Of a stretch of 8,556 nt of DNA, positions 1 through 5,106 are shown one piece after another. Within the stretch, counting starts at the first letter, position 1. Every line of letters begins with the position of its first letter. The stretch comes from JAKALQ01 sp963978265 (GTDB taxonomy: Bacteria > Actinomycetota > Actinomycetes > S36-B12 > UBA5976). Location of the stretch: assembly GCA_963978265.1 (NCBI GenBank), contig CAXBQV010000079.1, positions 1 through 8,556 on the forward strand, written 5' to 3'. The position numbers and the translations under genes are program-made. The notes under the pieces are model-generated. The model was not told the DNA's origin. It was given only the letters and a program-made list of their open reading frames with translations, and did no database searches.

Positions 1-1803
1 GGTCACCGCATCCGTGAGTCTGGTGGTCTGCGAGTACGGATACTTCGACGTTGTCGTGTAGCCGTCGAGCACCCAGGTGATACGGCCGTTGAGCACCACC
101 GGATAGGCATCGGAGTCGACGGTGAGCCACGGCGCCACTTTCTCCACACGAGCCCGCGGTTCGCGAACGTACAGGATGCGCGACGCATCGTTGATCTGCG
201 ACGACAGCAGGATGTTCTGCTCACTAAACCGCGCAGCAAACAGGAAGCGGTTGAGCAATGACCCGACCGGAACACCGCCCGTTCCGTTGTAGGTGTTGTT
301 CTGCTGTCCGCTCGCGACCTTGTCGTCCGGATAGTCGAGTTCACGCGGCTGCGAGCCGGCAGGAGCACCAACGATCGAGTACAGCGGGGACTGCTCGCCG
401 AAGTAGATACGCGGTTCCTTGATGTTGAGCGCACCACTCGGCGGGACGTCGGCCTCGATGAAGTTCGGCTGACCATCGGCCGCCACCGAGTTGTCCGGCG
501 CAGCGACCATGCCGATGCCGTGCGTATAGATGAGCGTCGAGGTCACCCAGTTGCGCTGCGACTCCGGAATGCCGTCGAGATTCACTTCACGAACCGAGGC
601 GACGGTGGTTTGCGGCTTGCCGTTGACGAGGAGTCGCGCGATGTCGAGCGAGCCTGCGAACGAGTAGAAACCCTTGATCTGCTGCAGCTGCTGGAAGGTG
701 GGACCGAGCAGGTTCGGGTCGATGAGGCGGATACTGTCGAGTGTCGACTGGTCGCGCTTCACCGACGCCTGATCGATCGTCTCGGTTGCCGCGTAGGACG
801 TGACCGTCACATCCTTCACACCGTAGGCCGCTCGCGTGTTCTCGATGCTGCGCGCGATGTACGGCGACTCCTTCGCCTGCTCATTCGGCTTCACCTGCAA
901 TTGCTGCACCAGTGTTGGCCAGAGTCCGCCGATGAGGATGCTCGAGAGCACCATCAACGCAACGCTCAGTGCCGGAAGCGCCCAGTTCCGACGGAACACG
1001 TTCATGTAGAAGAGCGCCGCGCTGACGACTGCGATGCCGGCGAGGGTCGAGGTGCCGGGAAGCACTGCATGGACGTCGGCGTACTTCATGCCAGTGATGA
1101 GCGAACCGTCCTTGGTGACGAGTTCGTACCGGTCCAACCACAGCGATGCGCCGTGCAGCAGCAGATAGGTACCGCCAAGCACCGATAGCTGTCGGCGGGC
1201 AGCAGGTGACGTGCGCTCCCCTGATTGCGGACGGAGCCCGCCGTAGATGTAGTGCAAGGCAGCCGCGGCAATGCCGGCGAGCACCACGGCCGAACTGATG
1301 AAGCCGAGCACCTCGCGCAACCACGGCAAAGTGAAGGTGAAGAACGAAACGTCGAGGCCGAACTGCGGGTCCTTGATCCCGAACTCCACGGCATTGCGCC
1401 ACAACAAGTACTTGTTCCAGGCCTGGGCCGCGCCCGCACCGGTGAAGAAGAAGAGCACGACGCCACCGACGATGATGGCGGCCTTGCGAACCGGTTCGAA
1501 CGCATTGCGATACTGGTTGAGCGCTTCGACATCGGGAGTCGACGGAAGAAATGCCGGACGCCCTCGATACGCAATGACCAGGTTGACCATGAACATCGCC
1601 GCAGTGAACCCACCGACGACGATGAACAGCAGCGCCTTCGTCAGCAGCGTCTTCGAAAACACCGAAGAGAACGCAACGGAGTCGAACCACAGTTTGTCGG
1701 TCCAGATTCCCGCAACGCTCAGAAAGGTGACGACGAGGACACCAATGATGAGGGCGACCGTGACAAAGACACGTTGACGGGCGGGCGGGCGCTGTTCGCT
1801 CAT
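1..1803 (-). CDS. UPF0182 family integral membrane protein (N-terminal 601 residues; gene runs off left edge)
   Basis: The reading frame is open from an ATG at 1803 to the window edge, giving 601 codons. Family members are roughly 900-1000 aa as I recall, so the C-terminal third is missing. About seven hydrophobic segments are visible, near residues 12-32, 52-78, 108-127, 163-184, 205-221, 250-266 and 278-296. A large soluble region follows. UPF0182 hallmarks include LWFDSVAFSSVF (38-49), GIKDPQFGLDVSFF (142-155), the ILIGGLWP stretch near 291-298, and the KPNEQAKESPYI / RAAYGVKDV region near 305-335 where the extracellular domain begins. The biochemical function of the family is unknown. There is no clear Shine-Dalgarno before the ATG, but a promoter-like pair sits about 10 nt upstream, so the transcript may be nearly leaderless. 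The gene is downstream of, and co-oriented with, the 56-aa membrane protein gene (44-nt gap). Long open frames on the opposite strand here are shadows. Confidence 0.93.
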   Translation of the reverse strand, partial: MSEQRPPARQRVFVTVALIIGVLVVTFLSVAGIWTDKLWFDSVAFSSVFSKTLLTKALLFIVVGGFTAAMFMVNLVIAYRGRPAFLPSTPDVEALNQYRNAFEPVRKAAIIVGGVVLFFFTGAGAAQAWNKYLLWRNAVEFGIKDPQFGLDVSFFTFTLPWLREVLGFISSAVVLAGIAAAALHYIYGGLRPQSGERTSPAARRQLSVLGGTYLLLHGASLWLDRYELVTKDGSLITGMKYADVHAVLPGTSTLAGIAVVSAALFYMNVFRRNWALPALSVALMVLSSILIGGLWPTLVQQLQVKPNEQAKESPYIARSIENTRAAYGVKDVTVTSYAATETIDQASVKRDQSTLDSIRLIDPNLLGPTFQQLQQIKGFYSFAGSLDIARLLVNGKPQTTVASVREVNLDGIPESQRNWVTSTLIYTHGIGMVAAPDNSVAADGQPNFIEADVPPSGALNIKEPRIYFGEQSPLYSIVGAPAGSQPRELDYPDDKVASGQQNNTYNGTGGVPVGSLLNRFLFAARFSEQNILLSSQINDASRILYVREPRARVEKVAPWLTVDSDAYPVVLNGRITWVLDGYTTTSKYPYSQTTRLTDAVT

Positions 1804-1812
1804 GAGCCAACG

Positions 1813-1840
1813 CTAATAAGCGAACCGCACCCTTGCCGAA
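1813..1840 (-). promoter_or_regulatory. Possible promoter of the UPF0182 gene
   Basis: On the minus strand, TTCGGC (1840-1835) is followed after 16 nt by TATTAG (1818-1813). The predicted transcription start is near 1806, only a few nt before the ATG at 1803. This would explain the missing Shine-Dalgarno. The -35 element is weak, and cotranscription with the upstream small gene is an alternative. Confidence 0.3.
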
Positions 1841-1847
1841 TCGGGCA

Positions 1848-2018
1848 TCAGCGAGGGTTGCGCGGCAGAGGCTTCGAGAGGGCCGTGCGCATGGCCTCCA
1901 ACTCCGCAATGCCCTGCCGCTGTTGTTCCGGCGTTGCCGCACGGTTACGCAGACCGAACCACAGGATCGTGCTCAAGGTGGCCCCAATGGGAATGGCCCA
2001 CCACACCAGCACGCTCAT
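1848..2018 (-). CDS. Small single-pass membrane protein (56 aa), unknown function
   Basis: I do not recognise a family. The start is the ATG at 2018, preceded by a perfect GGAGG (2028-2024) with 5-nt spacing. The frame also has an ATG at 2051, but it lacks a ribosome site and I reject it. The product begins MSVLVWWAIPIGATLSTILW, one hydrophobic segment (residues 3-21). A charged, probably cytoplasmic tail follows, containing TPEQQRQGIAELEAMRTAL, which looks like a short amphipathic helix, and it ends PLPRNPR. It lies 44 nt upstream of the UPF0182 membrane gene on the same strand, so the two are probably cotranscribed and could act together at the membrane. It diverges from the DUF2342 gene across an 83-bp gap. 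The strong ribosome site and the sharp hydrophobic/charged division make it a likely real gene despite its size. Confidence 0.7.
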   Translation of the reverse strand: MSVLVWWAIPIGATLSTILWFGLRNRAATPEQQRQGIAELEAMRTALSKPLPRNPR

Positions 2019-2101
2019 AACTGCCTCCGAACACAGAATGTACCTGAGCATGGAATCCGGCGGGCAGAATTGGCGTTCTTACGGGGACGTCAGGAGTCGC
2101 C
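2019..2101. promoter_or_regulatory. Divergent intergenic region between the 56-aa gene and the DUF2342 gene
   Basis: This 83-bp gap must hold promoters for both directions. On the minus strand TACATT (2042-2037) is a plausible -10 about 20 nt before the ATG at 2018, but I find no matching -35. On the plus strand there is a clear ribosome site, AGGAG (2092-2096), 5 nt before the ATG at 2102. Just before it lies CGGGGACGT (2082-2090), which is exactly complementary to part of the candidate small RNA at 3566-3574. No convincing plus-strand -10 or -35 pair is visible. Confidence 0.4.
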
Positions 2102-3295
2102 ATGAACCAGGTGCCGTTCGGCTTCACGCCGAATGACGGGCCGCAGCCGTTCGATTTGTCGAATATGGGTGCGATGCTGCAGCAACTCGGCGCCATGATG
2201 CAACGGGCGCAAAGCATCCCCGCCGGACAGATCGACTGGGACACCGTCCGGCAGACCGCGCGCCAGGCGATCGCGGCATCGCCCGACCCGAGCGTCGTCG
2301 ACGCCGAGCGTGAACGAGTTCGGGCCGCGAATGAACTCGCGCAGCTCTGGCTCGACGGCATCACCGACTTCGCTGCACCGACCTTGGCGAGCGCCGCCTG
2401 GAGCCGGAGCGAATGGCTCGAAGCGACATTCGACCTGTGGAAGCCGATCGTCGAACCGGTCGCGAAGTCGATGCAGCGCAGCGTCGGCGAGTCCACGTCG
2501 ATGCAAATGCCCGAGGGAGTTCCCGCGGAACTCGCCGCGATGCTCACACCGATGCTGCAGATGGCAGCACAGATGTCGACGGTGATGGTTGCGTCGCAGG
2601 TCGGACAGGCGCTCGGTTCACTGGCCACCGAAGCGTGGAGTGCATCGGACATCGGACTGCCCATGAACAAGGACGGTGTCACGGCACTGGTGTCATCGAA
2701 CACGCATGCGTGGGCCGGAAGCCTAGAGCTCGATGTGCGTGACGTCGAGACCTATCTTGCGGTGCGCGAAGCTGCAGCGCAGCGCCTGTTCGCTGCAACG
2801 CCGTGGTTGCGCACCCGCTTGCAGGACGCCATTGCCGAATACGCCGCAGGTGTCACCGTCGATACCGAGCGACTGCGGGAACTCGTTGCAGACATTGACG
2901 TTTCCGATCCGGACGCATTACAGGCCGCCATGCAAGGCGGTGCATTCGAAGTTCCGCTGTCACCCGGACAGACAGCCGCACTCGCACGCGTTGAATCGCT
3001 GCTCACGCTGATCGAAGGATGGGTGGATCACATCACGACGATTGCGATCGGCGATCGCATCGGCACATCGATCGCGATCCGCGAAGCATTGCGACGTCGA
3101 CGTGCGGCCGGCGGTCCGTCGGAGAAGACGTTCCAACACCTCATCGGTCTTGAATTGCGTCCGAAGAAGTTGCGGGAGGCGTCGTCGTTCTGGGCTTCAC
3201 TCGATCAAGCGAAGCGAGATTCCGTCTGGACGCATCCGGACTTCCTCCCCAGTGTCGACGACTTGGAGAATCCAGAATCGTTCGTCACGCCGTAG
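2102..3295 (+). CDS. Zincin_2/DUF2342-type (TIGR03624-like) metalloprotease homologue, probably catalytically degenerate
   Basis: The 397-aa product starts at an ATG with AGGAG 5 nt upstream. The N-terminus has the family's flexible segment and the MGAMLQQLGAMMQ helix (22-34). The C-terminus matches the family closely: LIEGWVDHITT (303-313), REALRRRRAAGGPSEKTF (327-344), LIGLELRPKKLREA (347-360) and HPDFLPSVDDLENPESF (378-394). It resembles the Rv3195-type proteins of mycobacteria. Members are annotated as zinc-dependent metalloproteases because of a zincin-like helix. Here that helix reads VREAAAQRLF (221-230). The His that normally opens HExxH is Arg222, and the position where I recall a conserved His (REAAH in relatives) is Ala226. 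A Glu (223) remains. I therefore expect weak or no protease activity. There is no signal peptide or membrane segment, so it is probably cytoplasmic. The gene is divergent from the UPF0182 pair, an arrangement also recalled from other actinobacteria. Confidence 0.88.
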   Translation: MNQVPFGFTPNDGPQPFDLSNMGAMLQQLGAMMQRAQSIPAGQIDWDTVRQTARQAIAASPDPSVVDAERERVRAANELAQLWLDGITDFAAPTLASAAWSRSEWLEATFDLWKPIVEPVAKSMQRSVGESTSMQMPEGVPAELAAMLTPMLQMAAQMSTVMVASQVGQALGSLATEAWSASDIGLPMNKDGVTALVSSNTHAWAGSLELDVRDVETYLAVREAAAQRLFAATPWLRTRLQDAIAEYAAGVTVDTERLRELVADIDVSDPDALQAAMQGGAFEVPLSPGQTAALARVESLLTLIEGWVDHITTIAIGDRIGTSIAIREALRRRRAAGGPSEKTFQHLIGLELRPKKLREASSFWASLDQAKRDSVWTHPDFLPSVDDLENPESFVTP

Positions 3296-3528
3296 TCAAT
3301 GTGACGTATCGGATAGCACCGTTCGGCGAATCGTCATCGATGGATCATCCACACGCGCCCGTCCACATCTGAAGCGTGCTGTTTCCGCAGGTCAGCGCAC
3401 TGCGACGGCGTCGTGTACACAGCGACCGGCCGACTTATCCCCATGGTGATCCCAAGCAATCCACTGCTCATCAACAGATTGTCGGCACTTATCCCCAACG
3501 ATCGTTCTCGTCGGTGGAAAACGACTGA
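3296..3528. other. Non-coding stretch with DnaA-box-like 9-mers
   Basis: No convincing gene is seen here. The stretch holds several near matches to the DnaA box TTATCCACA: TCATCCACA (3345-3353), CCGTCCACA (3359-3367), TTATCCCCA (3435-3443), TTATCCCCA (3489-3497), and on the minus strand TTTTCCACC (3521-3513). The two TTATCCCCA copies lie within an 11-bp direct repeat ACTTATCCCCA whose copies are 54 bp apart. A small palindrome TGGATCATCCA (3341-3351) overlaps the first box. These could be DnaA sites, or binding sites for a regulator of the promoter that begins at 3529. None matches the consensus exactly. Confidence 0.35.
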
Positions 3529-3556
3529 TTGACGGGTTGCTACTGCGGCCTAAAGT
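3529..3556 (+). promoter_or_regulatory. Sigma-70-type promoter of a candidate small RNA
   Basis: TTGACG (3529-3534) is followed by a 16-nt spacer and TAAAGT (3551-3556). It is the best housekeeping-type promoter in the window. The predicted start is near 3562, exactly where a foldable RNA begins. No open reading frame with a ribosome site follows, and a strong hairpin ends the unit about 120 nt later. Confidence 0.6.
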
Positions 3557-3561
3557 TGCGC

Positions 3562-3692
3562 CCGAACGTCCCCGAGATAACGGCTGTTCACGCACTAGGG
3601 GAAGGTGCGTGACCGGATATGCGCCTTGGGGACGTTCCGGTTTTCCAAAGCATGAGGCCCGCAGCAAACGCTGCGGGCCTCATGGCGTGTTT
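3562..3692 (+). ncRNA. Candidate standalone structured small RNA (about 125-130 nt), unclassified
   Basis: The unit begins 6 nt after a good promoter and ends at a 15-bp hairpin. Between these, the two ends of the body pair. GAACGTCCCC (3564-3573) is perfectly complementary to GGGGACGTTC (3628-3637), and G3574-G3576 can extend the stem against C3625-T3627 with one G-U pair. Inside it, TCACGCAC (3588-3595) pairs with GTGCGTGA (3605-3612) around a purine-rich 9-nt loop, TAGGGGAAG. CGG (3581-3583) can pair with CCG (3613-3615). The linker GGTTTTCCAAAG leads to the terminator. I compared it from memory with 6S, SRP, 6C, tmRNA, c-di-GMP, c-di-AMP and guanidine RNAs and found no match. The exposed G-rich loop is a plausible seed for pairing with C-rich mRNA leaders. 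It is transcribed towards the minus-strand DUF5679 gene and shares the terminator region with it. Transcription is inferred, not shown. Confidence 0.5.
3651..3692. terminator. Strong intrinsic terminator hairpin, possibly bidirectional
   Basis: CATGAGGCCCGCAGC (3651-3665) pairs perfectly with GCTGCGGGCCTCATG (3670-3684), a 15-bp stem with an AAAC loop. The plus-strand tail is GCGTGTTTAG and the minus-strand tail begins GCTTTGG, so neither has a full T tract; short tails are common in actinobacterial terminators. It lies just past the candidate small RNA (plus) and 16 nt past the stop of the DUF5679 gene (minus), so it can serve both convergent units. Confidence 0.78.
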
Positions 3693-3700
3693 AGAAGCTC

Positions 3701-3859
3701 TTACGCCTTGCCGAGGATGCGGACCACCGTGGTACCGCAGTCCGGGCACTTGCCCTTGCCCATGCGACGGCCGTTCTTCTCTTCCACACGACGGTCGATC
3801 GGCGACTTCTTGGCCTTGCACTTCACGCAGTAGGCCTCGCCCTCAAACGCTTCTGCCAT
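3701..3859 (-). CDS. DUF5679-type small zinc-ribbon protein (52 aa)
   Basis: The start is the ATG at 3859, preceded by a perfect GGAGG (3869-3865) with 5-nt spacing. The same frame continues upstream to 4081, but those starts lack ribosome sites and the added sequence is not protein-like. The product has two CxxC pairs, YCVKC (residues 10-14) and KCPDCGT (37-43). Between them is a basic segment with KKSPIDRRVEEKNGRRMGKGK. This is the pattern of the DUF5679 family, and the four cysteines should bind one zinc. No enzymatic residues are apparent. A role in nucleic-acid or protein binding is only inference from the fold and charge. The gene is followed 16 nt downstream by a strong terminator hairpin and faces the candidate small RNA. 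It diverges from the E1-like gene across about 200 bp. Confidence 0.85.
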   Translation of the reverse strand: MAEAFEGEAYCVKCKAKKSPIDRRVEEKNGRRMGKGKCPDCGTTVVRILGKA

Positions 3860-4059
3860 GGCTACCTCCATAAGTTCTGTAGCCGACGGGTCGGCTCGCC
3901 TTCCGGGTTCCCGGACGTCCACAAGGTAGCCGTTCACGAGGGGGCGGACATCCCGCAACGCACACAATTCGAGATTTCTGTCCGATTTCTGGCGATTTTG
4001 TACGTCCGTTGTGCTGTGAACGGGTCGAATCCACAGCCGCCGTCGGTCACGGTTCGCCC
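3860..4059. promoter_or_regulatory. Divergent intergenic region between the DUF5679 and E1-like genes
   Basis: The region contains short inverted repeats in what would be the DUF5679 leader: AGCCGA/TCGGCT (3881-3886 and 3891-3896, 4-nt loop) and TCCGG/CCGGA (3903-3907 region and 3911-3915). The palindrome GGACGTCC follows at 3913-3920. Nearer the E1-like gene are three phased repeats, GATTTCTG (3973-3980), GATTTCTG (3984-3991) and GATTTTG (3994-4000), spaced 11 and 10 bp apart. I cannot place a convincing -35/-10 pair for either gene. Confidence 0.35.
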
Positions 4060-5106
4060 GTGAACCTGCCCCTCCTCGCACCGCACGCCCAACTCGCCTG
4101 GCGCGATTCGAACCATCTCATCCTCGAGGATCCAGCCGCACCGCAGACCCAGGTGCTCGTGGGCAACGCGACACCGGCCACTGCGCGGTGGCTGCGGAGT
4201 TGCGACGGCACCCACACCCTCGGCGATCTGCTCGCCTCTGCAGCGGCGGTCGGGATCGATCCGACCTCGGCGGAAGCGCTGCTCGGAACACTCGTGCAGA
4301 CCGGCCTGCTCACACTCGAAGCGGCAGTCTCAACACTCGCTGCGGACTGGGATCCAGACGCGAAGTCGGCGCTACGCCACGACCTCGACGCCATCGCACT
4401 TGCAGGTTCGAACGCGGCTGCCGCCCTCCATCGACGACAGGAACACCGGATCATCATTGAGGGCACCAATCGCGTTGCGCACGCACTTGTGGACGTCCTG
4501 GCTGCGGCGCATATCGGAGACGTCCAGGTGCTCGCGAAACGCACCACACGACGATCGGTCACGCTCCGCGACGTCGGCGCATTCGGGCCCGATCCCGCCG
4601 ACGTCGGCTTCGCACCGTCACTTGCGATGAAGCGGCACATCGAACGTCGCGCTCGCGCACGACACGGTACGCACGTGCGACCGTTGGTGATCGCCTGCGA
4701 TTCGCACCTTGATCCGGCCGATGAAATCACCTACCAACAGGCGGCGACGCCATACCTCCGGATGCTCGTGACGAGCCGGTACGCAACGATCGGTCCGCTC
4801 ACACTTCCGGGCAGCAGCGTCTGTTGGTCATGCATTGCGATGCATCGCACCGATCTTGATCCGTACTGGCCGCATCTGCTCGCGCAGTTCGAGCATCATC
4901 GTCGACAACTCGCACCGATCGACAGCGCCTTTGCGATGTGGGTCGCCAGCGAAGCGGTGGCCCACCTCCTGCGCGTCATCGATCACGATGATCCGTCAAC
5001 GTTGGCAAACACGACCCTGCATTTCGATCGCAATGAAATGGTCATACGACGTCGACATTGGACGGTGCATCCCGACTGCCCGTGCCAGTGGCGGCAGGCG
5101 GCCTAG
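4060..5106 (+). CDS. ThiF/E1-like (TOMM cyclodehydratase-type) protein with PqqD-like N-terminus; nucleotide loop degenerate
   Basis: I chose the GTG at 4060 (348 aa). A TTG at 4009 would add 17 unlikely residues, and neither start has a ribosome site. Residues 31-87 look like a PqqD/RiPP-recognition-like winged helix, with the signature LRSCDGTHTLGDLLASAA and the ending LVQTGLLTLE. An E1-like region follows. RIIIEGTNRVAHALVDVLAA (130-149) aligns with the Rossmann beta-alpha start of ThiF proteins, but the usual GxGxxG is EGTNRV. VTLRDVGAFGPDPADVG (167-183) corresponds to the next strand. Then come PGSSVCWSCIAMHRTDLDPYWP (CxxC at 255 and 258) and a C-terminal HPDCPCQW (CxC at 340 and 342), together a likely structural zinc site. 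In this family such proteins bind leader peptides or activate backbone carbonyls. No YcaO partner or leader peptide is visible here, so a scaffold or other role is possible. Its stop overlaps the convergent uvrD2 stop. Confidence 0.75.
   Translation: MNLPLLAPHAQLAWRDSNHLILEDPAAPQTQVLVGNATPATARWLRSCDGTHTLGDLLASAAAVGIDPTSAEALLGTLVQTGLLTLEAAVSTLAADWDPDAKSALRHDLDAIALAGSNAAAALHRRQEHRIIIEGTNRVAHALVDVLAAAHIGDVQVLAKRTTRRSVTLRDVGAFGPDPADVGFAPSLAMKRHIERRARARHGTHVRPLVIACDSHLDPADEITYQQAATPYLRMLVTSRYATIGPLTLPGSSVCWSCIAMHRTDLDPYWPHLLAQFEHHRRQLAPIDSAFAMWVASEAVAHLLRVIDHDDPSTLANTTLHFDRNEMVIRRRHWTVHPDCPCQWRQAA

Noticed and set aside
520..2136. Plus-strand open frames opposite the UPF0182 gene (520-1188, 1225-2136)
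   Set aside because: The minus-strand frame matches UPF0182 throughout with membrane segments; the plus-strand translations are charged and unlike known proteins.
3296..3528. Chromosomal or plasmid replication origin
   Set aside because: Boxes are imperfect, no AT-rich unwinding element is visible, and no dnaA, dnaN or rep gene is present; kept only as a box-like cluster.
3546..3612. Resemblance to a c-di-GMP-I (GEMM) riboswitch: CGGCCTAAA and CACGCACTAGGGGAA
   Set aside because: The two motifs are in the wrong order, the first is part of the -10 region, the GNRA tetraloop/receptor pieces are missing, and no coding gene follows on that strand.
3392..3667. A 91-aa minus-strand frame across the intergenic region
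   Set aside because: It has no ribosome site, no family resemblance, and it would read through the terminator hairpin and the small-RNA stems.
4009..4059. TTG start at 4009 for the E1-like gene
   Set aside because: It has no Shine-Dalgarno and adds 17 residues (MCCERVEST...) unlike the family N-terminus; the GTG at 4060 begins just before the conserved region. Not excluded.
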